A stretch of 64,000 nt of DNA from positions 496,001 to 560,000 of the forward strand of contig NZ_BIME01000003.1 in assembly GCF_004000925.1 (NCBI RefSeq), in the 5' to 3' direction. The notes under the pieces are model-generated. The model made no database searches. It was not told the DNA's origin and saw only the letters and a list, made by a program, of their open reading frames with translations. Origin of the DNA: Paenibacillus illinoisensis NBRC 15959 (GTDB lineage Bacteria; Bacillota; Bacilli; Paenibacillales; Paenibacillaceae). Position numbers and translations under genes: made by a program. Below are positions 35,866-45,574 of this stretch, piece after piece; position 1 is the stretch's first letter; each line of letters starts with the position of its first letter.

Positions 35866-36684
35866 TCAAGATTTTTTCAAAGTTTTTTTATTAACGTAAC
35901 CAATATAAAAAGCAAATAAAAGGAATATTACTAAAACCACATACCATGCCTTTGTAATGAGAAGAACCAACGGAGTAAGAACAAATATAATAAAAGCTAT
36001 CCAGTTATATATCGTTCTATCAAACCTCTTTTTTATAAACCCCTCACTAATGATTGCACATAAAATGATAAAGTAAATGTAGATATCTAATGACAATAAA
36101 AATATCTCAATACCTTCTATTACTGTTGATGCAGAGATAAGGGATAAAATAAAATACAAGGCTAAAATTAATAGCATAAAATTTAGATACGTATGAAATA
36201 AAGGGATAATAAATGGTGCAATCTTTGTCTTAACAAAATTCTCTATACTAAGCATAAGATCTCTACTACTGTCAGTTGTTATTAATGGGTTATGCTGTTC
36301 ATTCTTTAACAAAACAATTTCTTTCTGAAGTTCTTTTTGGAAATTAATCATTGCAGCTCTCTGATCCATCTGATTGTCTTCTTCTCTTAACGTATTAAAT
36401 TTCTCAACTAATCTGTTTGAAAACAATACTGAAGCTTTTGAGACTTTTTCCACTGCATAGTAAAAATCTGTTTTCCTATGCACAAATTTGTACACTTCTA
36501 TCTCAGCTTCAGTATATATATCTATTGCTTTTTCAATACGTTGTTGATCTACTTTTTTGCTCTCTAGATAATTTGCTCTTAATTCCTTATACATCCAAAA
36601 CAAAAGAACAACAATAACGATCACTACTGTCGATAACCCAGCAGTCGGAATAAAATTCTTGATAAATTCTAAAAAATAGTTCAT
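35866..36684 (-). CDS. Multi-span membrane protein of unknown function
   Basis: A 272-residue protein starting MNYFLEFIKNF at 36684 (AGGTGGTG before the ATG). One N-terminal span (TAGLSTVVIVIVVLLFWMYKEL) is followed by a cytoplasmic coiled region rich in Lys/Glu (residues 30-165), then four to five spans near the C-terminus (LNFMLLILALYFILSLISA, IFLLSLDIYIYFIILCAII, WIAFIIFVLTPLVLLI). The gene is AT-rich compared with neighbours, like the toxin island beside it, and may have arrived with it. No family recognised. Confidence 0.65.
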   Translation of the reverse strand: MNYFLEFIKNFIPTAGLSTVVIVIVVLLFWMYKELRANYLESKKVDQQRIEKAIDIYTEAEIEVYKFVHRKTDFYYAVEKVSKASVLFSNRLVEKFNTLREEDNQMDQRAAMINFQKELQKEIVLLKNEQHNPLITTDSSRDLMLSIENFVKTKIAPFIIPLFHTYLNFMLLILALYFILSLISASTVIEGIEIFLLSLDIYIYFIILCAIISEGFIKKRFDRTIYNWIAFIIFVLTPLVLLITKAWYVVLVIFLLFAFYIGYVNKKTLKKS

Positions 36685-36871
36685 ATACACCACCTGTAAT
36701 ATTTTTTGATTATACTTATTAATTTTCATTTTTCTTGGCCTCACAACCTTAACAAAGGCCAAATTGTATTAGAGCTTACAAGCATAGAAAAGGAGCGAAA
36801 GGACTTTCCATTGATACACTAGGGAAGATTCTAGTCGCCCTAAACGCTAAAATGAAGTGATTCTCACCTTA

Positions 36872-38569
36872 TCAAGAAACGCCCCGCTCTAACTCTGCGA
36901 ACTCAATCCGATTCCGCCCATTCTGCTTCGCCTGATACAGTGCCTTGTCTACTGCTGCAAATAGCTGCGTCAGATACCCTTCCGGATTATCCGGTACAAA
37001 ATCACATTCAAAATCCTCAATGGATAGAATCCCAATACTGATCGTAATGGATACCTGCCCAACCTCATGATCTACCGCCATAAGGTTGGACTCCACGGAC
37101 AGCCTCACGCGTTCTGCGATTTTTTGAGCTAACTGGCGTTCCGTATGCGGAAGGTAGATCATGAACTCTTCCCCGCCGTAACGCGTTAGGATATCGGTCT
37201 CCCGGATGGACTGTTTCACAGCCTGAGCTGTGCGGTACAGCACTTCGTCCCCGATGACATGTCCATAACGATCATTGATTGCCTTGAAGTAATCAATATC
37301 CAGGAGAAGGAGTGAAAACGGCGTCTTATAGTGAACATTCGTAATGACCTCATGCGTCAGCTGCTGGGTCAGATAACGGCGATTGTAGCAGTGAGTCAGA
37401 CTATCCGTAAGCGCAAGCTCCTCCAGTTTGAGATTAGCCTCGGATAACTCCTGCCGAATGCGATCCAGGGCATGATTGCGTTCCTGAAGCATCACATTCT
37501 GCCGATTCATTTCTTTTACATAGTAGCGCTCTTGCGACACATCCTGAAACGTCAGGAGATAACCAAGAGGCATCTGATAATGATCAATGATTGGAGATGT
37601 CTGGAGGATAAAATGACGCTCCATGTCGCGCTCCTTCACAATAACCTCAATCTGAGACAGCGTATTTTCTTTTTGCCGATACTGATCCAGGAACGACCCA
37701 CTGTCGCCATCTACACAAACCGATCCCAGAAATGCCTCCATATCAAAACAATCCCCAACATGCAGATCCATGAAGGATCTGCATGCCTTGTTTGCTTCAA
37801 TAATGGTCTCATTCTCATCCAAAACCAGGATGCCATAGGGAATCGTATTAATCACATCTTCATGGGCGATGGAAACCAGATCGAAGACGTTGTACCGCTT
37901 GATGACATAGACAAAAAATAAATCCGACAGAAAAATCCCCAGCGACGTCAGTCCGGGAATAATGAACGGTATCCATGCTCGCAAAACCACATTCAGAAGG
38001 GCATCGATTGCTGCAAATACAGCCAGGACGAATATACCCCACAGCGTAATTTTCACCTGTTTTTTAATCGTTGGTGACTTATCGGAGGCGCGAAGTGCCC
38101 CGAACAAAATAAAGAGGGAAGCTACAAAGTAGCTCACCAAAACAATCATGACAACCCAGAACCATGGGCCATACGCCCGTTCGACATAACCACCCTCCAG
38201 CGGGGTTACAAACCAATTAGCCGGGTTGATAACCACACCTATCGCTGCAATAACGGCTGGTACGAACAGCAGCATAACTCTTTTTATCCCTAATCGATCC
38301 GAATAACCGGTAATGAAGATGGTCAACAGCAGCCAGCCACTTCCAAGCAGTGAGACGGCGACGAAAGACAGGGTCACATACCATAACTGCCAGCCCGGGT
38401 CATCCGACAACACGACCGCAAATTGACAGAAGGGCCAGAGCATCATCAACCCATGAAATAGAAAGTAAACCTTATGTAAGTTCGTGATTCTAGCGGTAGC
38501 AAAAACATAAACGTATACACCTAACAACAGGACGAATAAAAAGAGATCATACCATACCAATGGACTCAC
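36872..38569 (-). CDS. Diguanylate cyclase with 7TM histidine-kinase-type sensor, PAS and GGDEF domains
   Basis: A 565-residue protein. Residues 1-225 contain seven membrane spans of the kind that head certain sporulation and sensor kinases; residues 235-350 are a PAS domain (DVINTIPYGILVLDENETIIEANKACRSFM). A coiled linker leads to a GGDEF domain (residues 390-560) with TDSLTHCYNRRYL, DIDYFKAINDRYGHVIGDE and the active loop YGGEEF. It should make cyclic di-GMP. The start is a GTG with AAGGAG 7 nt before it. An RXXD inhibitory site is not obvious before the GGEEF. Confidence 0.92.
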   Translation of the reverse strand: MSPLVWYDLFLFVLLLGVYVYVFATARITNLHKVYFLFHGLMMLWPFCQFAVVLSDDPGWQLWYVTLSFVAVSLLGSGWLLLTIFITGYSDRLGIKRVMLLFVPAVIAAIGVVINPANWFVTPLEGGYVERAYGPWFWVVMIVLVSYFVASLFILFGALRASDKSPTIKKQVKITLWGIFVLAVFAAIDALLNVVLRAWIPFIIPGLTSLGIFLSDLFFVYVIKRYNVFDLVSIAHEDVINTIPYGILVLDENETIIEANKACRSFMDLHVGDCFDMEAFLGSVCVDGDSGSFLDQYRQKENTLSQIEVIVKERDMERHFILQTSPIIDHYQMPLGYLLTFQDVSQERYYVKEMNRQNVMLQERNHALDRIRQELSEANLKLEELALTDSLTHCYNRRYLTQQLTHEVITNVHYKTPFSLLLLDIDYFKAINDRYGHVIGDEVLYRTAQAVKQSIRETDILTRYGGEEFMIYLPHTERQLAQKIAERVRLSVESNLMAVDHEVGQVSITISIGILSIEDFECDFVPDNPEGYLTQLFAAVDKALYQAKQNGRNRIEFAELERGVS

Positions 38570-38813
38570 AAATCTTCTCCTTCTTGGTTGCGCTACTTCG
38601 ATATCATTGAGCTAGGCTGTTTTCGTAAATCTAATTCAAGCTGTATTGAAACTATATAATGCTTTCCCTGACTAAAATTTTGGTTAAATTAACCATATCT
38701 TATCACACACCCCTATGGGTGAGTAGGCCATACACTGGAAATACAGCCAAGCACTGTTTTATTTATGCATCTATTTTGCTGATTTGTGAGTGTTTTTGAA
38801 CGTTTAACTATTG

Positions 38814-38852
38814 AAAAAAAGAACCATCTCCCGCCCGTTTCCGAGCGGTCCT
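38814..38852 (-). terminator. Terminator of the AAC(3)-family gene
   Basis: On the minus strand CCGCTCG/CGGGCGG form the core stem over GAAA, with further partial pairing below, followed by TTCTTTTTTT. About 16 bp past the stop at 38868. Confidence 0.7.
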
Positions 38853-38867
38853 CTGGTATGTTTACTC

Positions 38868-39632
38868 CTACTCCCTCGCCGGCGGCAGGTTATCCGAGAA
38901 TAGATCCGGATTCGCCCTCAGCATCTCTGTGATCATTTCCTCCACCATGGCCGCATCACATACTCGTACAATAGCGTCCCCGAGCTTTCCTAGGCGCATC
39001 GCGCCTTTGCGCTGTAACACCTCATCCACTTTCCAGAAATGCTCCGACCACGACAACCCACAATGCCTGCGGGAAGGTACTGAAATCTTTGTTCCACCTG
39101 GCAATACGGTGTAAAGCTGCTCATGCTCATCTGTTAAACGCCCCGGAATGTCCACCCATTCCTCTACGCCATGGATAAACGTGTTTCGTTTCAGGTCCAC
39201 GCCAACAAGGAGAATGGTCGCTTTCCGATCCAGCAGCTTGCCCCAAGCTGAGCCTCTTGCACAAGGCGTGTCATATAGGTGATCGTCCTTCGTGAATGCC
39301 GCTGCATCCTGACCGATTGCTGCAACCGAATGAGTAGGGTGCCATGAACGCACTACGCCTGGCCGTTTTCTAAATAACTCAGGTAGAATCCCGACGCAGC
39401 ATGGTGATGATTCCACGTGGAACATTGGATTACTCGCATTGATGGTGGACCAGGTGTGGGTTGGCAGCACCAGCAGTCCGTCCTTCATATACTCTGTAAA
39501 GGCATCCAGTACGGTATCCGCCCCACCTTCGACCTCACCTATACTTTTCATGGAAGAGTGAACAAGCAGCGTACCTCGTCCGTCAATGCCAAGCTGGTGG
39601 AGCTGATCAAGTAAGCTTTGTTGAGTATGCAT
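38868..39632 (-). CDS. AAC(3)-family N-acetyltransferase
   Basis: A 254-residue protein of the Antibiotic_NAT family (YokD-like): GRGTLLVHSSMKSIGEVEGGADTVLDAFTEYMKDGLLVLPTHTW, RSWHPTHSVAAIGQDA, GSAWGKLLDRKATILLVGVDLKRNTFIHGVEEW. The family acetylates the 3-amino group of aminoglycosides using acetyl-CoA, but chromosomal Bacillales members often confer little resistance. AAAGGAGG lies about 13 nt before the ATG, a long spacing. A GTGCGnnnnnnnnCGCAC palindrome lies 50-70 bp upstream. Confidence 0.9.
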   Translation of the reverse strand: MHTQQSLLDQLHQLGIDGRGTLLVHSSMKSIGEVEGGADTVLDAFTEYMKDGLLVLPTHTWSTINASNPMFHVESSPCCVGILPELFRKRPGVVRSWHPTHSVAAIGQDAAAFTKDDHLYDTPCARGSAWGKLLDRKATILLVGVDLKRNTFIHGVEEWVDIPGRLTDEHEQLYTVLPGGTKISVPSRRHCGLSWSEHFWKVDEVLQRKGAMRLGKLGDAIVRVCDAAMVEEMITEMLRANPDLFSDNLPPARE

Positions 39633-39682
39633 AATGAATCGATAACCTCCTTTGGGCTATTATAGCAAAATGATGAAACTCT

Positions 39683-39705
39683 AAGGTGCGCAAGGGTACG
39701 CACTT
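39683..39705. promoter_or_regulatory. Imperfect palindrome upstream of the AAC(3)-family gene
   Basis: GTGCG (39686-39690) and CGCAC (39699-39703) flank 8 bp, extended by AAG and TT. The half site AAGTGCGTA (minus strand) is the same word as at 8892 ahead of the PRISE-type gene. The binder is unknown. Confidence 0.35.
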
Positions 39706-39765
39706 CATGAGACTGCACTACAGATTGTGACTGTGACTGTCTTGTCACTGCATCACAGCACGACA

Positions 39766-39791
39766 AAGGGCCGAGGGAATCCCTCGGCCGC
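39766..39791 (-). terminator. Terminator of the ara operon
   Basis: A perfect 9-bp stem GGCCGAGGG (39769-39777) / CCCTCGGCC (39781-39789) with a 3-nt loop. On the minus strand it is followed by CTTTGT, a short T-rich tail. About 50 bp past the araA stop. Confidence 0.65.
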
Positions 39792-39838
39792 CAGGCAATT
39801 ATGGATATGAGTCCAATTACGATAAAAATATCTTATGT

Positions 39839-41263
39839 TTATTTAATAACTACATACTCCAGGTTAACCAGCTTCGCATACGTTACGATCTGGTCTGTTG
39901 TCAGGTTCAAGGAAACCACGGTGTGGTGACCGCCGCCATTTTCGATCCAGGCTTTGACCCCATCCTGGAAGTTTGGCTTGACGTTCCACAATACACGTGC
40001 CACAGGCAGATTCGGTGCTGGTACAGTTGGCTCGAAAGCAGAGACTTCATTGATCAGCAGCTTGTAATGTGTGCCGAAGTCAGCCATGGATACAACAACA
40101 CCCTCGCCTGCTTTGCCATCGAATACCAGACGTGCCGGATCTTCGCGATCGCCAATACCCAGTGGAGACACGATGATTCTCGGTTTGGTGCTGGCGAGAG
40201 TAGGATCTACTTCAAGCATGTGAGATTGAAGGATAGCTTCCTGTCCGGCAGCCATTTCATAGGTGTAATCTTCCATGAAGCCCGTATTTTCGTTATGGCT
40301 CATGATTTTCAGCAAGCGATCAAGTGCAGCTGTTTTCCAGTCACCTTCGCCAGCAAATCCGTACCCTTGGGCCATCAGGCGCTGCACAGCCAGACCTGGA
40401 AGCTGCTTCATGCCATGCAGATCTTCGAAGTTGGTGGTGAATGCAGTGTATCCGCCCTCGTCGAGGAAGCGTTTAATTGCAATTTCATAACTGGCTTGCA
40501 CACGCACACTGGCTTCCCAAACTTCCTTGCTGTTTGTACCATAATCGAATTCATACAGCTCCGCGTATTGGCTGATCAGGTCATCAATTTCCTGCTCCGT
40601 CACCGCATTCACAACCTGTACGAGATCACCGATGCCGAAGTAGTCGACCGTCCAACCGAATTGGATTTGTGCCTCCACTTTATCCCCTTCAGTTACACCC
40701 ACGTTGCGCATGTTGTCGCCAAAACGGGCTACTTTAATGTTGAAACTTTCGTTATAGGCAACCGCCACGTCCATCCAATCGGCAACCTGCTGCTGCACTT
40801 CTGGGCGCTCCCAGTATCCAACGACAATTTTGTTTTGTTTTCTCAGACGGGCATTGATGAAACCATACTCACGGTCACCGTGTGCTGCCTGGTTTAGGTT
40901 CATGAAGTCCATGTCGATGGTGGACCAAGGAATGCTCTCATTGTATTGCGTAGCCAGATGAAGCAGCGGTTTTTGCAGCAATTTTGTACCACGAATCCAC
41001 ATTTTCGCAGGAGAGAAGGTATGCATCCAAGTAATAACACCCGCTACTTCGTCGCGGTAGTTGACTTCTTTCATGATGCTTGTGATTTTATCCGCGCTTA
41101 CCGCCAGATCCTGCAATACGAGTGGGTATGGCAGAACGCCGCTTGCATTCAGGGCATCCGTAATTTTCTGTGCATTGGCTTTTACTTCGCCCAGTGCTTC
41201 TTCACCATAGAGATGCTGCGAACCAACGACAAACCAAAATTCTTTTGCTGCTGTTACTGACAT
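39839..41263 (-). CDS. araA: L-arabinose isomerase
   Basis: A 474-residue enzyme converting L-arabinose to L-ribulose in the cytoplasm. Family motifs: [16 protein letters not shown] at the N-terminus, [39 protein letters not shown], and the metal/catalytic region [39 protein letters not shown] followed by QSHMLEVDP and NGGGHHTV near the end. GAGGATG precedes the ATG. It is third in araBDA, separated from araD by 273 bp. Confidence 0.97.
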   Translation of the reverse strand: MSVTAAKEFWFVVGSQHLYGEEALGEVKANAQKITDALNASGVLPYPLVLQDLAVSADKITSIMKEVNYRDEVAGVITWMHTFSPAKMWIRGTKLLQKPLLHLATQYNESIPWSTIDMDFMNLNQAAHGDREYGFINARLRKQNKIVVGYWERPEVQQQVADWMDVAVAYNESFNIKVARFGDNMRNVGVTEGDKVEAQIQFGWTVDYFGIGDLVQVVNAVTEQEIDDLISQYAELYEFDYGTNSKEVWEASVRVQASYEIAIKRFLDEGGYTAFTTNFEDLHGMKQLPGLAVQRLMAQGYGFAGEGDWKTAALDRLLKIMSHNENTGFMEDYTYEMAAGQEAILQSHMLEVDPTLASTKPRIIVSPLGIGDREDPARLVFDGKAGEGVVVSMADFGTHYKLLINEVSAFEPTVPAPNLPVARVLWNVKPNFQDGVKAWIENGGGHHTVVSLNLTTDQIVTYAKLVNLEYVVIK

Positions 41264-41536
41264 GTAATCATCCTCATTTCATTTTTTTATAGTTCAACAT
41301 ATGGGTTTACACTTATCACTCCGATTGCAGTACCATCTTCCGATCGCTGGTTATCCCCAGATTTTTTTATTCCCTTTTTAAAGGAAAAATCCTGTGATAA
41401 ACGCGAGCGCTTCGCTTCTTCAGATTGGTTCTGCACTCTCCGTTATTCGTGTAAAAGTTTGATACAACTTCATTGGTAGTAGTAACAAACAACTTATTCG
41501 CTTGAATTATTATTAACCGATCACTACATAACCAAA

Positions 41537-42232
41537 TTACTTCTGTCCGTAATACGCGTCTTTCCCGTGTTTCCGCAGATAGTGCTTATCCAGAATGCCT
41601 TGCGGCAGTTCTTTGGCAAAGTTGTTTAGTTGCCGCGCATACAGGTTCATTTTGCATACTTCCTCCAGCACAACACTGTTCACCACAGCCGCCTTCGCAT
41701 CTTTCCCCCAGGTAAACGGTGCATGACCATGGAGCAGCACGGCCGGAACTGCCATAACATCAATCCCGCGCTGTTCAAACGTTTCAATAATGACGCGTCC
41801 TGTCTCTGCTTCGTACCCACGATCAACCTCGTTCTGGTTCAGGAAACGTGCACAAGGTACCGCACCATAGAACGTATCCGCATGTGTCGTTCCCATAACA
41901 GGTACATCCAATCCAGCTTGGGCCCAGATGGTCGCCCACGTGGAGTGCGTATGCACAATCCCGCCAATTTCGGAGTAATGCTTATATAAAACGGCGTGGG
42001 TTGCTGTATCCGAGGATGGTCTCATCTCACCCTCGACCACGTTGCCATCCAGATCGACAACAACCATGTCGCTTGGCTTCATGGCATCGTAGCTGACGCC
42101 GCTCGGTTTGATTACAAACAATCCGCTATCCCGATCAATGGCGCTGACGTTACCCCAAGTGAACTTCACAAGACCATGCTTTGGCAGCTCCAGATTCGCC
42201 TCGTAAACCTCTTGTTTCAATTGCTCTAACAT
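41537..42232 (-). CDS. araD: L-ribulose-5-phosphate 4-epimerase
   Basis: A 231-residue class II aldolase-fold epimerase, turning L-ribulose 5-phosphate into D-xylulose 5-phosphate for the pentose phosphate pathway. Motifs: KHGLVKFTWGNVSAIDR, VIKPSGVSYD, MRPSSDTATHAVLYKHYSEIGGIVHTHSTWATIWAQ (the HTH zinc ligands), TTHADTFYGAVPCAR and LLHGHAPFTWG. Its ATG lies 1 nt after the araB stop; its ribosome site GGGAGG is inside the last araB codons, so translation is coupled. Confidence 0.97.
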   Translation of the reverse strand: MLEQLKQEVYEANLELPKHGLVKFTWGNVSAIDRDSGLFVIKPSGVSYDAMKPSDMVVVDLDGNVVEGEMRPSSDTATHAVLYKHYSEIGGIVHTHSTWATIWAQAGLDVPVMGTTHADTFYGAVPCARFLNQNEVDRGYEAETGRVIIETFEQRGIDVMAVPAVLLHGHAPFTWGKDAKAAVVNSVVLEEVCKMNLYARQLNNFAKELPQGILDKHYLRKHGKDAYYGQK

Positions 42233-42233
42233 C

Positions 42234-43856
42234 TTAGTCCCTCCCGTTCTCTACCAGATGATCAACAGCCGCCTGCTCAATGGCCAGGCCCTTCCGGTAG
42301 CGTTCGATAAATGATTCAAATCCTTTGACATCCGATGGGTCCGGTGCTACTTCCTCTCCAGCGACATCGCTGAATACCTTTTGCTCCAGGAATATATCCA
42401 GACTCTCCTGCTCATCCTTATTGATCATGTACGAAGCGAGAAGCGCCATGCCCCATGCCCCGCCTTCCCCCGCCGTGGACATAACGGATACGGGCACATT
42501 CATCGCTGCTGCAACGATCCGCTGTCCAACGACTGGCGTTTTGAACAATCCACCATGAGCCAAGATGCTGTCGATAGCTACATGCTCTTTTTCCGTCAAA
42601 ATATCCATCCCGATCTTCAGTGCACCAAAGGCTGTGAATAGATGGGTACGCATGAAGTTGGCCAGGTTAAACCGGCTTTCAGGTGAACGAACGAACAACG
42701 GACGGCCCTTGTCGATCCCCGTAATGTTCTCGCCGGAATAGTATCCGTAGCTCAGCAGGCCGCCGCCATCCGGGTCTGCTTCAAGTGCCTTGTTAAACAA
42801 GACACTGAAGAGCTTGCCGCTATCGGCTTCGTATCCCATGGCCTCAGAGAATTCACGGAACAATCCGATCCAGGCATTGATATCGCTGGAGCAGTTGTTG
42901 GCATGAACCATACCCACCGGGCTGCCGTCCGGCGTTGTGACCATATCGATCTCTGGATACACTTTGGACAGTTCATTTTCCAGGACGATCATGGCAAAGA
43001 CGGATGTGCCGACAGAGATATTGCCCGTGCGTTTTCTCACGCTGTTCGTTGCGACCATGCCTGTTCCGGCATCACCCTCCGGCGGACATAACCGAATGCC
43101 TGCTTGCAAGTCTCCTGCAGGGTCAAGCAGCTTGGCCCCGGCATCCGTTAACGTACCTGCATCCTCGCCCGCGAGATATACCTTGGGAAGAAGCTCTTCC
43201 AATGTCCATGGATAGCCTCGGCCTGCGATCAGTTCGTCGAACTGCTTGATCATGGTTGGATGATAATTATGTGTGGACTCATCGATTGGGAAAATGCCTG
43301 AAGCATCACCAATTCCAATCGCTTTATTACCGGTTAACAACCAGTGAATGTATCCAGCCAGTGTGGTCAGGGCATCAATACGAGGCAGATGCTCCTCCTC
43401 GTTCAATATGGCCTGATACAAGTGTGCGATGCTCCAGCGTTCAGGAATGTTGAACTGAAGAAGATCTGTTAACTCCTTCGCTGCCACTCCAGTTGTTGCA
43501 TTACGCCATGTCCGGAACGGTACCAGCAGTTCACCTGTACGATCCAGTGCAACATATCCGTGCATCATGGCGGAGAAGCCGATAGAACCAATGGTTTGCA
43601 GCGTGATGCCGTACTTCTGTTCCACATCCTGCTTCATCTCGCGGTACGCGGTTTGCATGCCCGTGATGATATCCTCCTGGTTGTACGTCCAATATCCGTC
43701 TTTCAGGAGATTCTCCCATTCGTAACTTCCGGATGCGATGGTGTCGAAACGTTCGTTAATCAATACGGCCTTGATCCGCGTCGATCCGAATTCGATGCCA
43801 AGTGAAGTGGCTCCCTTCGCAATCGCCTCTTTCGTCTGCTCATGACTCATAACCAT
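42234..43856 (-). CDS. araB: L-ribulokinase, FGGY-family (AraB/AraK-type)
   Basis: A 540-residue sugar kinase phosphorylating L-ribulose. N-terminal ATPase fold with [17 protein letters not shown] and [15 protein letters not shown]; the second domain shows [43 protein letters not shown] and [15 protein letters not shown] (adenosine motif). GAGAGGGG stands 6 nt before the ATG at 43856. The sequence looks more like the non-classical clostridial/Paenibacillus FGGY kinases than like E. coli AraB, so the role rests on operon position. First gene of araBDA, with a leader of about 180 nt. Confidence 0.9.
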   Translation of the reverse strand: MVMSHEQTKEAIAKGATSLGIEFGSTRIKAVLINERFDTIASGSYEWENLLKDGYWTYNQEDIITGMQTAYREMKQDVEQKYGITLQTIGSIGFSAMMHGYVALDRTGELLVPFRTWRNATTGVAAKELTDLLQFNIPERWSIAHLYQAILNEEEHLPRIDALTTLAGYIHWLLTGNKAIGIGDASGIFPIDESTHNYHPTMIKQFDELIAGRGYPWTLEELLPKVYLAGEDAGTLTDAGAKLLDPAGDLQAGIRLCPPEGDAGTGMVATNSVRKRTGNISVGTSVFAMIVLENELSKVYPEIDMVTTPDGSPVGMVHANNCSSDINAWIGLFREFSEAMGYEADSGKLFSVLFNKALEADPDGGGLLSYGYYSGENITGIDKGRPLFVRSPESRFNLANFMRTHLFTAFGALKIGMDILTEKEHVAIDSILAHGGLFKTPVVGQRIVAAAMNVPVSVMSTAGEGGAWGMALLASYMINKDEQESLDIFLEQKVFSDVAGEEVAPDPSDVKGFESFIERYRKGLAIEQAAVDHLVENGRD

Positions 43857-43964
43857 GGTTGTCCCCTCTCTGATCGCCGTTTTAATCTCTAGGATGGTAT
43901 TTACGTTAAAGGACCAAAGCTTCAACGGCTTAGGATGAATTTATGAATTCGTATAAAATGTGTA

Positions 43965-44000
43965 CTGCTGTTGTGATCACTTCTGGTGAATGAACAGCAG
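43965..44000 (-). promoter_or_regulatory. Hairpin in the araB leader
   Basis: CTGCTGTT (43965-43972) and AACAGCAG (43993-44000) are perfectly complementary over a 20-nt loop. It lies in the predicted 5' leader. No T-run follows, so it could stabilise the mRNA rather than terminate. Confidence 0.4.
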
Positions 44001-44042
44001 CAATCCTTATTTAAGAAGGCGCTTTCCTTTTCTGACAGCCTT

Positions 44043-44071
44043 AGTATAATTTTTGTACGTACATCTGTCAA
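44043..44071 (-). promoter_or_regulatory. araB promoter with AraR operator in the spacer
   Basis: On the minus strand -35 TTGACA (44066-44071) and -10 TATACT (44043-44048) are 17 bp apart. The spacer contains the AraR palindrome TGTACGTACA (44054-44063). AraR bound here would block the promoter; L-arabinose should release it. Confidence 0.85.
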
Positions 44072-44239
44072 TAATATATAATATTTATACTTACAAAGAA
44101 CATGTTATTACTGTTTATCATGTCTTTTTATGCTTGCTTAAGGGTATGCTGTAGTGTACAGTTTCATGTAATTGAACCTGAATTGTACGGTTTATTTCGG
44201 GAAATATGCTGTTTTATTTTCATTAGACTAGAATCATGC

Positions 44240-44256
44240 TAAAATATGTACGTACA
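44240..44256. promoter_or_regulatory. Second AraR operator, next to the araR -10
   Basis: TGTACGTACA (44247-44256) repeats the same palindrome 193 bp from the araB operator, directly after a probable -10 TAAAAT (44240-44245). It should give autoregulation of araR and could allow looping between the two sites. Confidence 0.8.
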
Positions 44257-44293
44257 ACTATTTGAACCATAACGTTTCTATAGATGAGTAATC

Positions 44294-45403
44294 ATGAAAG
44301 AAGTGGATTGCGTGAAGCCAAAATACCAAGTCATTATTGATGATATAAAGAGCCATATCCTTTCGGGGACATATAACGTGGGAGAACAGATTCCAACAGA
44401 GTCTGCTCTGCAGGAGAGCTACAATGTGAGCCGCCAGACGGTACGGAAGGCCATTTTGGAGCTATCGAATGAAGGCTTTTTGAGAAGCGAGAAGGGATCT
44501 GGCACCTATGTCAGCAACCAATACCGCTCCAGATCCGGCGGAACAACGATGAAGAAAACGATTGGTGTCATCACGACATACATCTCTGATTACATCTTCC
44601 CCTCGATCATTCGCGGTATTGAAAGCCGACTGAACGAGGATAATTATTCACTGCTGTTAGCCAGCACCAATAATGATGTCGCCCAAGAGAAAAAAGCGCT
44701 GGAGATGATGCTCTCCTATGGGGTCGATGGTCTGATTGTGGAGCCGACCAAGAGCAATCTGTACAATCCCAACATCGCGTACTACCTGTCATTTAAGGAG
44801 CAGGATGTACCGTTCACGATGATCAATGCCTTTTACGAAGAGCTGGAGGTTCCCTTCTTCTGTCTGGATGACGTACAGTCCAGCTATCTGGCCACCCGGG
44901 AATTAATCGCCAAAGGACATACCCAGATTGGGCTTATTGCGAAAATGGATGATTTGCAAGGAAAGTACCGGATGAAGGGGTATATCAAAGCATTGGGCGA
45001 AGCCAAGTTACGGTTCCATCCCGAGCAGGTGCTTTCGTTCGATACAGCCTCGAAACCGGATCTGTCCGCTAATCTGGAAACGTTTCTGAACGATAACAGG
45101 GAAGCTCTAACCGCCATCGTAAGTTACAACGACGAGGTGGGGCTGGAAGTGGTGCATGCCTGCCGAAGACTGGGCATATCCATTCCGGATGAGTTATCCA
45201 TTATTGGACAGGACAATTCGTATATTGCCAAGAACGCCAACATTAAACTCACCACGCTAACCCATCCCCAGGAGCAAATGGGCCGCGACGCTGCGGACTG
45301 GGTCATTAAGAAGCTGCAAGGCAAAAAGGATCTGCCCAACAACACCTATTACCAGCCTGTCCTGGTGGAGGGTGAGACAGTGAAGGAGATTGAAGTAGAA
45401 TAA
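44294..45403 (+). CDS. araR: Arabinose-responsive GntR/LacI-type repressor AraR
   Basis: A regulator of about 365 residues: N-terminal GntR winged helix (PKYQVIIDDIKSHILSGTYNVGEQIPTESALQESYNVSRQTVRKAILELSNEGFLRSEKGSGTYVS), then a LacI-type sugar-binding domain from residue 85 (IGVITTYISDYIFPSIIRGIESRLNEDNYSLLLAS ... LSIIGQDNS ... LTTLTHPQEQMGRDAADW). The start is uncertain: the ATG at 44294 has no good ribosome site, and the GTG at 44312 (VKPKYQ) fits the AraR family better. Divergent from araBDA with two AraR operators between. A 41-bp copy of its 3' end occurs at 49136. Confidence 0.93.
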   Translation: MKEVDCVKPKYQVIIDDIKSHILSGTYNVGEQIPTESALQESYNVSRQTVRKAILELSNEGFLRSEKGSGTYVSNQYRSRSGGTTMKKTIGVITTYISDYIFPSIIRGIESRLNEDNYSLLLASTNNDVAQEKKALEMMLSYGVDGLIVEPTKSNLYNPNIAYYLSFKEQDVPFTMINAFYEELEVPFFCLDDVQSSYLATRELIAKGHTQIGLIAKMDDLQGKYRMKGYIKALGEAKLRFHPEQVLSFDTASKPDLSANLETFLNDNREALTAIVSYNDEVGLEVVHACRRLGISIPDELSIIGQDNSYIAKNANIKLTTLTHPQEQMGRDAADWVIKKLQGKKDLPNNTYYQPVLVEGETVKEIEVE

Positions 45404-45495
45404 GGGAAGAATTGGTTTAAACCATCCCGTTCACTCATAGATATTCTTTCCTCCACCACTGGATATAGGTGGCACTCAAGGTTTTCCAAATGCAC

Positions 45496-45529
45496 AAAAA
45501 GGCCGTCGAATTCATCGACAGCCTTTTTT
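45496..45529. terminator. Bidirectional terminator
   Basis: AAAAAGGC-GTCGA pairs with TCGAC-GCCTTTTTT around a 5-nt loop (one bulge on each side), lying between convergent araR and the SLH protein gene. Confidence 0.85.
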
Positions 45530-45574
45530 GCTTATAAGTTCTCGCTTTATTACTACCATATCTTGTTTAAATTC

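Noticed and set aside
39923..40897. 324-codon open frame on the + strand
   Set aside because: Wholly antisense to araA; the Cys/His-rich product is typical of a shadow frame.
41264..41536. Search for a riboswitch, T-box or operator between araD and araA
   Set aside because: No T-box motif, AraR palindrome or strong terminator was found; the gap stays unexplained but shows nothing that can be named.
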